From Corylus avellana (Eukaryota; Streptophyta; Magnoliopsida; Fagales; Betulaceae), in NCBI RefSeq assembly GCF_901000735.1, contig NC_081547.1, positions 11,577,156-11,641,155 on the forward strand: a DNA stretch of 64,000 nt. Direction: 5' to 3'. Shown here piece after piece: positions 1 through 12,473 of the stretch (within the stretch, counting starts at the first letter, position 1; every line of letters starts with the position of its first letter). A program made the position numbers and the translations under genes. The notes beneath the pieces were generated by a model. That model was not told where the DNA came from and did not search any database. It worked only from the letters and a program-made list of their open reading frames with translations.

Positions 1-6
1 ACTCCC

Positions 7-53
<47 letters not shown>

Positions 54-698
54 TTGTGACCAAATTAAAAATTCTAGTTCCGCCTATGGGTCTCGCAAGT
101 GACCCAATGGAGGGTTACCAATTTCTAATGAAAAAAATCAAAAGATCAATACGAAATAAGAGTTTTTAAATTTTGAGAGTTTTTAAATAAAATTCCTCCC
201 GAAAAAAAAGTACTTTTCGCTGCAAATTTAAAAGCTATGATAAGGTTAAGTAGCGATGTCACGATTTATGTAAATTCTGTAAGCCTGGAATTTTTGTTGT
301 ATCGAAGTCGTACTATCCCATCTGGTTCACTTCTCGCGCAAGAGAGAGAGAAAGAGACAAAGAAGAAGACCCTGCGGGAGAGAGAGAGAGAGATTAGAGA
401 TCAAAAAGACCAAAGAAGACAGACAAGCAAACTCAAAAGGGTGAAGGACCACCAATTGAAGCATGAAGCTTGTTTGGTTTCGAAGAGGGATATTCTATTT
501 TCTTTAGTTTTTTTTTTTTTTTTGGTAAGTTTTCTTGAGTTTTGTTTTAGTTGTTGCTGTGGGTGACAGAGAAACATATAGAAAGCAATTTGGAAGAGGT
601 GGGAGAAGACCTGGTCCATGTGCTTGTAGAAGACGGAGACGATGATGAGAGAGAGAGAAAGAGAGACATAAATAAAATTTTTTAAAAAGAAGTAAAAG

Positions 699-732
<34 letters not shown>

Positions 733-1232
733 GGAGAGGATAAAAAGTAATTATATTTTTTAAATTTAAGGAAAATCATAAGAAAGTTGTTGCTAACTCT
801 CTTAAGAACAACAGACAGGAGTTTGCTTAGTGTTTTTAGATAACATTCAATCCCGTTGTTAGCAGCATTGATGGGCTCTTACTTTTCATCTCTCTCTCTC
901 TCTCTCAAAAAAAAAAAAAAAAAAAAGGCATTGAATTTCTCCATAGTTCAATTGCTAATCAATCTTTATAATAATTAGGATCTCCGGTGGTAGTAGTTAC
1001 TTTACCTATTAAAAATGCAACTTTTTTTATTTTTTATTTTATTTTAGCTATTAATTTTTTACTGCCAACTCCAACAGACTATTTATTCTACCATCTAGTT
1101 TCTTTAAATACTATTTTTCAATGTTTCTTTTATTTTTTAACTCTCTATTTTCTTCTTTCTCTCTCTCTTGTCTCCAACCATGTTTTATTAGTAACCATGA
1201 CTGAAAAGAAACCAAGCAGAACACAAAACTAT
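1..1232. other. gene-free flank with microsatellites
   Basis: No supported gene. Simple repeats include (AT)n at about 10-48 and 701-730, GA-rich tracts at about 341-395 and 645-668, and (CT)n followed by poly-A at about 889-926. Open frames here follow the low-complexity sequence and have no recognisable domain. Confidence 0.6.
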
Positions 1233-1835
1233 TGTTGGGCCATGGATCAGCTAATAAAGCCCAACGGGTCTCAAACCCGACCTAAACAAGACATCATACC
1301 CGACAAGGCCTCGGACAAACTTTCCCTGAAAAGGTTTCGTAAACCGAGGAGACCTCGAACAAGAGCCTGAGACTACTCCTCGGTATTAGTCGGATGTCGG
1401 ACCTGAGACTCAACTCCTTAGAGGTGAAGAAGTCAAGAGCCAAGGGTAGATCAGTCAGTTTACAACCAAGAATATGCCAGCATTCAAACTAACACAAGTG
1501 ATCACTATCTCACCTTCGAAAAAGATCTCTACAGCGTAGATGACTGTCCATATACAAACTGCCCCTACATAAATGGGATAAGCAGCTATTCAAATTCAAA
1601 AGGTTATCTCATTCAAACGGATACCTTATCACTCGTCCCAGGATTCCCACCATTATCAAATAACTGCGAAACAGATATTTAGGGATAAGAATTCCGAGAC
1701 GTGCGGGAAGCAAATTCTACTCCATGCCTATAAATTAAAGGTAAGCGCAATCCTAGCTCTGAAAACTTTGGTTCCTTAGACTTTCTTTCCTCGCATTCTG
1801 ACTTAGGCATTGGAANNNNNNNNNNNNNNNNNNNN
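1233..1835 (+). repeat. 5' LTR of the Tat element, cut by an assembly gap
   Basis: This matches the 3' LTR at 12474 onward base for base with scattered differences. Compared with the 3' copy it lacks about 17-20 bases after the TATA-like stretch near 1729. The last part of the LTR and the primer-binding site fall in the N run, so the two LTRs cannot be compared over their full length. Confidence 0.85.
1816..1835. other. assembly gap (20 N)
   Basis: This run of 20 N lies exactly where the 5' LTR end and primer-binding site are expected. The 3' LTR has about 110-120 more bases past the matching point, so the true missing length is probably larger than 20. Confidence 0.95.
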
Positions 1836-1887
1836 TGTGGGAACAACTTCGAGTTTGGTTCATTTGATCAATTCTTATTATTCCAGT

Positions 1888-4800
1888 ATGGTGACTACAC
1901 GCTCCCATTCTCAATTGGTGCGTCAGCTCAGCATACCTCGCGCGGCTACTGATAAGTGCCAATTGCATATTTGGACCCCTTTATTTACATTAGTTAATCC
2001 TTTAGCTGTGTCGTTATTTAATATTTTGTGTTAGTTTTGTGTTTTTGGTGTTTTGTAGGTCATTGAAGAAAAACTGCAGCTTTAAAGGGAAAAATGCGAA
2101 GTTTGGAAGAAAGCATACTTTGAGAAGACCTAGATTGTGTGGTTAAGTCTAACCAAATCTAAGGAAAAGTTAAAGTTCAGATTAAAGTTCAGATTTGATA
2201 AGATTTCGGATCGGATTCAAATTCAGATTCTGCACACGTCTTAGTATTTTGACCATAACTCTCCGCTCAAATATCGGATTGAAGTGATTCAAACGGCATT
2301 GGAAAGCTAGCTCAAAATACTACAATTTGTTGTGAAATAGGATTTTCGTAATTCGTACAGTTACTATGTCAAAATCGCCCCGCAATTAAAGGACACAAAT
2401 CTGGACGAATCCTATTCCGATTTCAGACTTCTATTTTGACTGGGAGACAGACCTCCAAATTATCTAAGTTTACTTGGGCTTCTAGGACTTCCCTAAGCTT
2501 ATAAATAGACTTCTTTGCATTCAAGAAAATAGACACAATCCTAGAGAGCAAAATTCTACAGTTTTTCTCTTTTTAGTTTAGGTTTTCTTTAGTTTAGGTT
2601 TTATTTTTATGTGGAGCTAAATTCCCAACTAAGGTTGGGGATGAAGCCTCACCGATGAAGAACAACATCACTTTTATGTAAGTTTTTATTATTCTGATTT
2701 TATTGGGTTTTTTATTTCAATTGTTTTACTTTTAATCAATTGTATGGATTGATTCTTGGATATCTCTTGTGATTCAAGGATACATGTGATGATTTGAGAT
2801 AATTTTATATGATTGATTGCTTGGCTTTTAACTCATAAAAATTGGATATCTCTTGTGATTTGTTCTACGGATACATCTGGTGTTTCAATTGAATTTGGAT
2901 TCCTTTTGTGATTTGGTCAATGAATGGATACATGGGATGGTTTTGATTAATTCTTTGAAGTATAGTAAAACATATCTATGATTTAATTTGTGAGAACTTC
3001 GGATTAATATTGATGAACATAAAGTATGTTGTTATGATTTGGTGAGTGTGAATTCCCAAACCTTAGTACCTTTATCCTTAGATTTACTTATTTTATTTAG
3101 TTTATGTTTATCCTTTAATTTTCAAAACTCAAAAATCAAAACCCTTTTGGAACTAGATTAGGATTTAATTAGTTTAGATATAAATTGCTCTTTCAAAAAT
3201 ACAATTCTCTGTGGGATCGACCTCGCACTTGCAATCCATTAAACTACAATCGATTCGTGCACTTGCGAGTTAAATAAATTTGCACAACAGCTACTGGAGC
3301 TCCTCCTGATTTAGCTGGGTTCATGAAGCAGATGACTGAATCCATGAAGCCTTTACAGAAGCAGAATAAAGATCTCGCCACGACGCTAATGGTTACCGAA
3401 GGCCGAAACAGCCAAAGGGATCAAGAGCGGGAGGAAAGGAGGACCAAAAGACACGAGGATACGCGCAAGAAGGAGAGATGCGCTGAAATCCGTAGGGGGA
3501 AGAGGCCCCGAGGTTTAGATCACGAAGACGATGTGAGTTCAGTTCAAGCCAGCCATCACAATACTGTCCAAAACGAAGAAGATAGCCAGCGAACAAACCT
3601 TGAAAGGTCTCGTTATACTAGATCTCGACGGGAGTAGTCTCCCCGCCAGGAGGACCGTCGTATTGAAGGGCATAGCGAGAGCAATGTTAATACTGACTTG
3701 CAGGATCTTAAGAAAAAGTACGAAGAGATGGCTCGCCAAATAGATAATGGCGGAGATCAATCCAATGCGGGGGAACTCATGGAGAACACGAATCTGCCCT
3801 TCACCCCTCGGGTCATGAATTTTCCCCTCCCTGACAAATTCAAGATGCCTTGAGTTAATACCTATGATGGCACCGGGGATCGTACGGACCATATGGAGAG
3901 TCTTCGTGCGCATTTTATCCTCCATGGTACCCCAGACAAGATTTCATGTAGGGCTTTCCCCCTAACTTTGGCTGGAGTAGCTAAAGATTGGTTCGAAAGG
4001 CTCCCAGCCAATTCAATAGATGATTTTAAAACTCTAGGGCGCCTCTTTTTAAGTCAGTTCTTGGCTACCCGAAAGAGGAAGAAGAATCCGGCCTATTTAC
4101 TTTCCCTTATTCAGGGGAAGGATGAGTCGTTGAAGGAATTCATGCTCAGGTTTAACTAGGAGAAGCTGATGATCGAAAGCCCGAATGAGCAGACATCACT
4201 CAATGCTTTAATGCATGGAGTAAGGGCTAAAGGGCCGTTGATGCCCAAGCTGTCGAAAAGTTCCAAGTTAGTGACTCTCAGTCAATTCATGAAAAAGGTT
4301 GATGAGTACGTTAATCAAGAAGAAACTGTCAAAGTTCTCATGAAGTCTCAAAGGGAAGAAATCGAAGCCAAGAGCGGTACTGTTAAGACACTACCGGCTA
4401 GCATTGGGAAGAAAGAAGAGAAGAATGTGAAGAAAACAGGGAAGGTGGTCCCGTTGTACCCAAGGATGGACCCTCAGAAATTGTAGAGCCTGAAGTTCAC
4501 TCTACTGAATACCAGCATGATTGAGGTATTCATGGAGATTAGGAGGGATCCTGCCTTCAAATGGCCAAGCAAGTTGAAAGGCGACCCCATAAGGCATGAC
4601 CCTTAGAAATACTGTGAGTTGATCATGGTCACTTAACCGAGGAGTGTATAACCATGCGGTAAGAGATTAAAAATCACATCTGAAGCGGGAAGTTGGTGAA
4701 ATTCCTTGTAGATGAGAGGAATCAAGGAAGGAATGAGGAGCGCCCTTTACTTGAAGGAAACCGAGAATTTCCCAGAAACCGAGAAGTAAGGCAGAAAGAT

Positions 4801-5067
4801 GATTAGTACGTCGAACCGATACACAATCAGTAGGCAGAACCGAGACGGGATCGGGATGCCCATAAGCCTCGACATCAGGATGTTATGAGAGAGATTCACA
4901 CCATCTCGGGGGGAATAGCTGGTGGAGGAAGTTCTAGTTCATCTAGAAAAGCTTACGCAAGAAGAACGAAGGCTGATGATGAAGTTTTGTCGATAGGGAG
5001 ACCTTCAGAAGTTGCAAAGAAGGAGTTGATGACTATATCCTTCCCTGAAGAAGACGCTAGGGGGTAA
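1888..5067 (+). pseudogene. Tat gag, split by a solo LTR and several stops
   Basis: The gag polyprotein would build the virus-like particle of the element. The first ATG is at 1888. Twenty codons later the frame is interrupted by the solo LTR at 1950-3289. Past the second target-site copy the frame continues in register into a charged, Arg/Lys/Glu-rich stretch (3323-3637). A Retrotrans_gag-like block follows at 3893-4159, with the expected pattern of hydrophobic residues and a WFERL-type core. In-frame stops are seen near 3637, 3851, 4157 and 4484, so no full protein can be made. The 3' part (4490-5067) is basic and degenerate; I do not see a clean zinc knuckle. Assignment rests on position and the gag-domain pattern. 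Confidence 0.8.
1950..3289. mobile_element. solo LTR of another retrotransposon family (1,340 bp)
   Basis: The insert starts TGATAAGTGCC and ends TTTGCACAACA, so it has the TG...CA ends of an LTR. The flanks are identical 5-bp copies, GCTAC at 1945-1949 and 3290-3294. Inside is a region just before the end that reads GTGGGATCGACC, a sequence I associate with Gypsy LTR 3' ends in plants. There is no coding domain inside, so it is a solo LTR left by recombination between the two LTRs of a full element. Its strand is set only by the TG/CA ends and is not otherwise supported. Confidence 0.88.
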
Positions 5068-5400
5068 TATTCCCCCACGATGATGCGTTAGTAGTTACGC
5101 TAACGGTTGCCAACCATAAAATCCACTGAGTCTTAGTGGATAATGGTAGTTCAACTGATATTTTATACTGGCTGGTCTTCAAGCATATAGGTGTTGACCG
5201 GGACAGGATCCAATCGTTTGATTCACTGTTGGTAGGGTTTGCTAGAGAACAAGTCCAGCCGATAGGACTCATCTCTCTCCCAGTTACGGTATGGACAACT
5301 CCCAAGCAGTCCACAACCATGGTGGATTTCTTGTTATCGATCGACCATCTGCTTACAATGCAATCGTTAGTCGACCATCCCTCAATAAGTTGAAGGCTGT
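5067..5400 (+). pseudogene. Tat aspartic protease region
   Basis: A retropepsin-like block with the active-site motif VDNGSS at about 5136-5153, followed by hydrophobic strands expected for the protease fold. In the living element it would cut the Gag-Pol polyprotein. The frame changes around 5290-5400 and stops at 5395, so it is degenerate. Flanked by gag upstream and RT downstream, as expected for Gypsy order. Confidence 0.7.
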
Positions 5401-5716
5401 AACTTCAACTTACCATTTAATGATGAAGTTTCCTATGGAGGAAGGAGTCGGAGAGGTCGGAGGAGATCAAAACGCAAAAAGAAAATGTTATAACATTTTA
5501 TTCAAGAAAGTAGATTTTGCTGCGTTGACAGTCGGGATGGTGGGTAGCTGAAACAAAGACCCTCCAAAAGGGGAACCTGCCGAGCCCTTAGAAGACGTGG
5601 AGCTAGGGGAAGGCAAAGTAGTGAAGATAGGAACACAGGTCGCCTCGGGAATCTGAGATGCTCTCATAACCTTTCTCTGAGGTAACATTGAGGTATTTGC
5701 GTGGACTCACGAAGAT

Positions 5717-7048
5717 ATGCCAGGAATCAATCCCGATGACATTCTCCACCAGCTCAATGTGGACCGAAGCATGAAGCCAGTGAGGCAAAAGCGAAGGAAG
5801 TTTTCCCCCAAGCGGAATATGGCCATAGTCGAGGAAGTAGAGAAGCTGCTAAAGGCTCGGTTTATAGAGGAGGTATGTTATCCCGACTGGTTGGCCAATG
5901 TGGTGCTGGTCAAAAAATCCAACGAGAAGTGGAGAATGTGTGTGGGCTTTACAGACCTCAACAAAGCATGCCTGGAAGACAGCTTTCCTCTGCCATGCAT
6001 TGATGCGTTGGTAGATTCAACAGCTGGATATGGCCTGTTAAGCTTTATGGACGTTTTTTCTGGTTACAACCAGATTTATATGCATCCAGAAGATCGAGAG
6101 AAGACCGCGTTTATCACTAACCGAGGCCTGTACTACTACAAGGTTATGCCTTTCGGTCTGAAGAACGTAGGAACAACTACCAGAGGCTAGTTAATAAGAT
6201 GTTCCGAGACCAGATTGGGCGTAATATGGAAGTGTATGTTAATGACATGCTAGTTAAAAGCCTGCTACCAGAAGGCCATGTAGACGACCTGCATGAGACA
6301 TTTAGAACATTGAAGCACTACGGGATGAAATTGAATCCCGCGAAGAGTGCATTTGGAGTATCATCGGGGAAATTCCTCAGTTACATGGTGTCGAACTGAG
6401 GGATAGAAGCTAATCCCTAGAAGATCCAAGCAGTCTTGGACATGCAATCCCCAAAGAATTCGAAGCAACTTCAACAATTGACGGGTAGGATTGCAGCATT
6501 GAACCGATTCATCTCTCGATCAACCGATAAGTGCCTACCATTCTTCAAAATCCTGAGGAAAGCATTAAGTGGTTTGAAGAGTGTGAAGAGGCTTTTAAGC
6601 AATTGAAGAAGTACCTGCCAAGTCCACCCCTGTTAAACAGAATTGTTCCCAGAGAAGCATTGTATTTATACTTAGCTGTCTCCCCAACAGCTGTTAGTGC
6701 TGCCCTTATCCAAGAAGAAAACGGCATTCAGAAGCTAGTTTATTTTGTTAGTAGAGCATTCAGGGGAGCAGAAGAGCAGTACCCTCAGATGGAGAAGTTG
6801 GCATTCGCACTAATTATCGCTTCCAGGAAGCTTCGCCCGTATTTCAAGCTTATACTATAAGAGTTTTGACCGAGTATCCATTGAAGAAGGTGCTCAGAAA
6901 GTTTGATCTGTCTGGCAGATTAGCTAACTGGGCAATCGAACTCGGAGAATTCGATATTGAGTTCCTCCCAAGGAATGCTATCAAAGGGCAGGTATTGGCC
7001 GGTTTCTTAGCAAAATTCACCAACCTACTTGTCACCCTAGAATGGTAA
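5717..7048 (+). pseudogene. Tat reverse transcriptase and first RNase H
   Basis: The RT fingers and palm are clear from about 5717. There is a P-proline-rich entry, then WRMCVGFTDLNKAC, and FMDVFSGYNQI (motif A, with its catalytic Asp) at about 6046-6075. MPFGLKN (motif B) follows at about 6148, and the motif C box at about 6232-6246. Motif C reads YVNDM where active enzymes have YVDDM, so one catalytic Asp is lost. A stop lies at 6188-6190 and more near 6397 and 6420. From about 6570 to 7040 the RT-linked RNase H follows. It is weak in its catalytic positions, as is usual for Tat elements, and is broken at about 6858. Function would be to make cDNA from the element RNA. Confidence 0.85.
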
Positions 7049-7049
7049 A

Positions 7050-7430
7050 AATACGAAACATGTGTAGTCTACGTAGACGGATCCTTTACAAGGAAGAATG
7101 GTGGAGCCGGTGTGGTATTAATCACACCGGATGGAGAAGAGTCATGCAGCTCATTGAGGCTAGAATTCAAGACCACCAATAATGAGGCCGAGTATAAGGT
7201 AGCTTTAGCAGGACTCGGTTTAGCTCGTGAAATGGGAGCTGAGTTCGTTCAATTACGGAACGATTCGCAGGTAATCGTTGGACATATCCGAGGGGAGTTT
7301 AAAGCTAGAGGATGTAAGATGAAGCAGTACTTATCAAAAGTACAAAGTTTACAGAATATGTTCAAGAAATTCTGTATTATGAAGATCCCAAGAGAAGAAA
7401 ATGAAAGAGCTAACCGGCTAGCCGGATAGC
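7050..7430 (+). pseudogene. second (archaeal-type) RNase H of the Tat pol
   Basis: An RNase H fold block begins with YVDGSFTRKNGGAG at about 7069. A Glu within TTNNEAEYK at about 7174-7200 and an Asp in LRNDSQVIVG at about 7251-7280 follow. These are the D...E...D positions of RNase H. A second RNase H placed between the RT-linked one and integrase is the known mark of the Tat lineage. The frame ends at a TAG at 7427. The catalytic residues themselves look preserved. Confidence 0.8.
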
Positions 7431-7563
7431 ATCAACAGCAGCTAGTGACACCGAAGAGCCTGAAGAGCCGACCCAGACTTTAACAAGACCTGCCGTAGCC
7501 AAGGCGATCTCGGACTCAACTACCGAGACTATACCTGGATGGCAGAGGAGCATAAGGGAATAC

Positions 7564-8776
7564 TTGGAACAAGAGATTCTCCCGTTGGATAAGAAGTCAG
7601 CAATGCAGGTCAGAATTAGAGCAGTTAGATGTACCATCATTAATGGGAGTCTATACAAGCGAGGCTTCATGCTGCCACTCCTCAAGTGTAACTCCAAGGA
7701 GGAAGGTGATTATGTCCTTCGTGAGATTCATGAAGGCATCTGCGGTAGTCACTCAGGAGCAAGAATACTGGCGCATAAAGCAATCAGAGCCGATTTCTAC
7801 TGGTTGAATATGAGTTGGGACTCGGTACATAAGGTAAAAAATTGTGACAAGTGCCAACGCTTCGCCAATGTTACAAAATAACCCCCAGAAGACCTGAGTT
7901 CAATCTCTTCGCCATGGCCTTTCTCACAATGGGGGGTAGATATAGTAGGGTCACTACCTCGTGGAAAGGGGGGTGTGCGATTTACGGTTGTAGCAGTGGA
8001 TTATTTAACCAAATGGGCAGAAGTAGAAGCCCTAGTGAACATCACAGCCAAAAGCATAAAGCGGTTCTTGTGGAAGAATGTTGTATACCGCTATGGTATT
8101 CCACATGTGTTTGTAACTGATAATGGGAAGCAATTTGACTGTGAGTCATTCCGAGAATGATGTGCAAAGCTTCATATAAGAAACTACTACTCTTCTCCAG
8201 GTCATCCCCAAGCAAACGGGCAACTAGAAGCTACCAACAAGACAATTTTCAAAGTTCTGAAGAAGAATCTTGGAGACCGAAAGGTAGATTGGGCAGATGA
8301 TCTTCTAGAAGTCTTGTGGGCATACCGAACAACTAAAAGAACACCCCCGGAGGAGACCCCGTACGCCTTGGCTTTCGGGACTGAGGCGATCATACCAGCT
8401 AAGGTGGGCTCGGGTAGTTACCGAGTTGAGACCTTCCATCCCGAGACTAATGATGAAGGCCTCAAACTACATCTCGACTTGCTACAAGAGAAACGGGACT
8501 AGGCCCAAGTAACCATGTCGGCATACCAGAAGAAAGTAGCTCGGTATTTTAACAAAGGGGTCAAGCACAGAAGCTTCAGGATTGGAGACCTGGTTTTACG
8601 AAAGATCACCATTGCCACCAAAGATCCTACTGAGGGAAAGTTATCTCCAAACTGGGAAGGACCCTACAGAGTAATTGAATGCAGAAGGGCAGGAGCTTAT
8701 TACCTTGAGAACATTTAGGGAAAAGCACTTCCCAGGCCGTGGAATGCTGAGCACCTCAAAAAGTATTTTGTCTAGC
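7564..8776 (+). pseudogene. Tat integrase
   Basis: The HHCC zinc domain is visible at about 7725-7860 (H-E-G...H-S-G...C-D-K-C). The catalytic core follows from about 7920, with Asp in the VDIVG-like segment, a second Asp in VTDNGKQF at about 8116-8139, and the Glu-containing helix after GHPQANGQ at about 8200-8230. The core needs a frame change at about 7865-7975 and passes stops at 8158 and 8500. The C-terminal part reaches NWEGPYRV at about 8650 and ends near 8776 with the LKKYF-type tail. It would insert cDNA into the genome but is disabled here. Confidence 0.85.
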
Positions 8777-8997
8777 TTTTTATAGTAAGGTGATTCTTGT
8801 TTAATTCTTATTCGATTCTTATTTTCTTTGTAATTTTCATTACATTTCATTAAATAAAAGAATCTCCTGGAGTTTCAATAACCTTTCAAGCATGTCAAAA
8901 GCAAGGTAAACCAAATTACCCTCAGGGTAAACGGCCAAAAAAGCCATCTGGAAAAGCTTAGGAATTTCTCGAGATCGAACCCGATGGGACAGAGTTC

Positions 8998-9300
8998 CTT
9001 GAAAAACCTGTAAAGGACGAAAAACCTTCAAACAAGGTGTGTCCAAAGAAGGTTAAACCAATGACCCGTAAAGGACGTAAAACCTTCAAACAATGTGTGT
9101 CCCAAAAAGGTTAAACCAATGACTTGGAAAGAACGTAAAACCTTTGAAAAATGTGTGTTCAAATAAAGTCAAACAAATAGCCTGTCAAGAGCAAAAAACC
9201 CTTGGAGAAAGGTGTGCTCAAAAAAGGCTAAACAAACCTCAAAAAAGTAACCTATCAAGAACATAAATCCTTCAGGAAAAGGTGTGTTCGAAAAATGTTA
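8998..9300 (+). repeat. about 58-bp tandem repeats in the Tat 3' region
   Basis: About five diverged units, each with a GGACGTAAAACC-like core and a GGTGTGTCC-like core. Core positions near 9015, 9073, 9131, 9189 and 9259 give a period of about 58, with the last step longer. Tandem arrays between pol and the 3' LTR are known for Tat elements such as Retand and Ogre. Confidence 0.75.
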
Positions 9301-9474
9301 CTAGTTGGTTCTGGGAAATAAACATAGCCAAAATTACGTTATTAAACAACAGCTACAAGGTTTAAGATAAATGAAAAAGACGCATTTCATTAAAGTCTTA
9401 AATTATAAATTTGTGATTTACAAGTCAAAAATCAAATATACTAACTGCTTTGTTACAGGCAAAAAGAAAAAAGT

Positions 9475-11991
9475 TTAGCCCTCTTTTGGGTCTACAGCTG
9501 GAGCCTTGGAAGCAGATGAGGTCTCGGCACCGTGTTTAAAAGCGATCCCTTCATTACCCAAGGACTCCTCGGAATTTGAGAATGACTGATGAGCAAATCT
9601 GTCGATCCCCTCAGCATCAGGCATCAGATCCGACTTGAGACAGATAAGCTATTTTAAAGCTTTGTCAGAAATGGCAATAGTCTCGGGCTTCACCATGTCG
9701 AGATCTATAGTGCAAGCAGGGTCTTTGGCCTAAGACTGAAAGGTCTCGAAACCAATAATGATCCCATCCGCCCAAGCATTGTCCCGAGTCCACGAAGCAT
9801 ACGAGAGCTGTTGTAGATAGTTAGATGATCAAGCCTCGGCTTCTTCTAGCCTTAGCCTCTTCTCATCAAGCTTCCCGCGAAAGAATTTGAGCCACTCCTC
9901 GACAACCGTCTGACCGTCGATGGCCTCTTTGAATTTGGCACTTTGGCTGGAAGCCTCAGCCTGGAAACCCTTCAACTGCTCCAGAACTTGTGAATATTTC
10001 TCTTCGAGCTGATGCATATCTTCTTTAACGATAGAATGATCATCTTGAAGCTTCAAGTGTTCAGAACGAAGGGTCTGCAGCTCAGAGGACAGATCCGAGA
10101 CTCTGGACTCAGCTTGTGCGGCCTCGGCTTGAACCACAGACTGCTGTTGACCGAGAAGGAGCAGCTCTTTATCCTGCTGAGCTAGCGTATCCTTCAATTT
10201 GGCATTCTCAGCCTTAGAAGCCATAAGCTTTCTCTGGAGGCTCTCGGATTCCGAGGCCGACTCTTGACAAAATTTTTGGAAGTAGCAGTATAAAACTACC
10301 GACTTCATAGCTCTTTGCAACAAATAAAGTTAATCAAAACAGAGTACAACTTATGCAAAAGAAAAGTCCTATGAAGAGTGATACTTACACACAATTGATT
10401 GAATAGAATCGACTCTGCCATACCCTTGGCAGAGATGTCTCGCACGCTCGTCAGGCTATCTTGGGAAACCAGCTCCACTAAAGCCTAAAACGAGTTCCCC
10501 AGCAATTGTCCACCAAATCGAGACAAGGGCTTCCCCATGGTCCATTCGACATTTTGAGGCTTCACGAAGGAGTAACTTAAGGAGGCCTCGGAACTGGTAC
10601 TAGCCTCGGCCTCGGGAGCCAATCTCGGGGCCCGAGACGAAGCCTCGGGCACTGGAGGCAGAACCCAAGGCTACTCCTCGGCTAACGGAGACAAGACCCG
10701 AGGCCTCACTCCTTCTTCTCCTACTTCGGCATGTGGCCCATTCTCTTTTGGATCCATCCCTATTGAGCTATCTGAGAACGGGTCTATCAAGAGGTGTTGG
10801 ATGTTGGGACTAGAGTGCACCAGTGATACCGATTCCATAGGGTAGCAGTAGTAGGAGAGGCACTGGAGGGTCCCAAGGGAGTTGCCACCAAGGGTGTTGC
10901 AGCAATCGGATGATTGGTGAGGATGTTCTCATACGCCGATATCTGAGCCACATCGGGTTCTGGGTTAACTCTCTTTTGAGCAGCCAAAAGGTTGGCAAAG
11001 AGGGATTTCCCCTTTTCTGCCTCGACAGCAAGACCCTTACCCTTCACCAGTTTCCCTTTCTTCAGTTGAGGAACTCCAGGTTCCTCAGGCTCGTCAACCA
11101 GGCGCAAAGCCTTCTCAACCTGAGGCCCCTCTACCTTTTTCTTGCCTTTGTCAAGCACGGGCTTTCGGGGGGTAGCGCCTCGGGTATTGGCAGCTGGAGG
11201 GCTTAAGTCCACAACCGCCTTAGTTGGTCTCTTTCTTGATCCGCTAGTGTCGTTTCTGTTGGCATATATACAGCTGTTTAACCTAGCCATTGTGACCAAT
11301 TTTTTATAAGGCATAATATGGTCATTTCTCTGGGTCCAAGCGAGAACTTTTTTTACTCTGATCATTTCATCCTCCAACAAGCAAAGATCCTTATGAAGAC
11401 CCAAAAGAGGGGTTGTCGTCTCCCGAGGCACTCTTGGCCCCTCCGCCTTCTCTCCAGGAGCAAATTCCCATTGCTCCTGCGCAAAGAAATACTTATTCTT
11501 CCATCCATGATTACTTGTAAAGGTCTTGTCCCTAAAAATGAACTTCCCCGTCTTGTCTGAAAGTTATACAGCCCGTCGCTGTTAAGGTTCTTGTAGATCC
11601 GGTGCATCCAAAGAAATTCCGAAACGGTGTGGTTCTATCCTTCTCCGAGGGTCATGGGCTAGACAACTACACAGGAGAAAAACATCCTCCAGGCGTTGGG
11701 AACAAATTGGTGTGGAGCCACGTTCAAGCAACCGAGAAGCTCGTGAACAACCTTAGGAAAAGGAAGCTTGAGGCCTGCGCGAAACATCTCTTCATAAAGA
11801 CAGACCTCGTGGCTCCCGGCGTCCACTATGGCTCCCTTCCACTCATCATCAAACCGGAGTTTCATCATTTTGGGGATGTAACAATCTAGTCTGACTCTAC
11901 GCTCGTCAACTCAGGTCAGATGTAGCCTCCATAAGGTTGGGTAAGTTTTAACCATTCCGCCATCCGACCCTGATCCTTCTTCATGAGACAT
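9475..11991 (-). pseudogene. antisense ORF of the Tat element (gypsy-type transposase-like/coiled coil)
   Basis: A minus-strand gene runs opposite to gag-pol. A start is seen at 11991. An N-terminal block at about 11660-11870 has an LPFPKVVHELL helix followed by APHQFVPNAWR. A further block near 11420-11560 has NHGWKNKYFFAQ in another frame. This layout resembles the Transposase_28 (putative gypsy-type) domain found antisense in plant Tat elements. A linker (10787-11431), rich in Lys, Pro and Glu, is followed by a long coiled coil (9829-10323). The C-terminus ends at a TAA at 9475. A candidate 80-90-bp intron has GT at about 10393 and AG at about 10315 (minus strand). Frame changes near 11560 and 11900 make it defective. 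Its role in the element life cycle is unknown. Confidence 0.6.
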
Positions 11992-12457
11992 GGCCGAAAA
12001 GTTGCTGGAAAAAGAACAGAGAGCAGAGTAGAAAAGAACAAAAACTTTGCAAAGACTTGGTGCGAGTAAGAAAGAAACAAGAAAGGAGGAAAATTTTTTA
12101 AAGGTCTGAGAAGGCCAAGCGAAAAGTCGGAAAAAGGTAAGGATAAGAACGTGAAACACCAAAGGATTCCCCGAGAAACGTGCGCAATAAATACGACAAG
12201 AAAAGTGCCTCTGCAAATCCCGCGTGATAGCTAACAACTGGCAAACTGAAAAGACGTCTATCCCAGTACTGACACGTGGAATAACCGATGCGCCCTCGGT
12301 TATGTCAATCGTCTCGGCAAAAATTGGTGTCAAACTTCCCACCAAAAATTCAAATTCAAAATTCCCGCCTCGGGAGTCTCAGATTTTCACTCAAAGTATA
12401 ATCTTAGAAGGCCAATCCATTTATAAACACAAAAATTCTCATAATCTTTTAGACTAG

Positions 12458-12473
12458 GAAATTGGGGGGTAAC
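12458..12473 (+). other. polypurine tract
   Basis: A purine-rich stretch containing ATTGGGGGGT sits directly before the 3' LTR, where it would prime plus-strand DNA synthesis in the Tat element. Confidence 0.8.

Noticed and set aside
463..510. Short frame starting MKLVWFRRG, like a cryptochrome or photolyase N-terminus
   Set aside because: Only nine residues fit before the frame turns into a poly-T tract and stops; no further domain follows on this strand.
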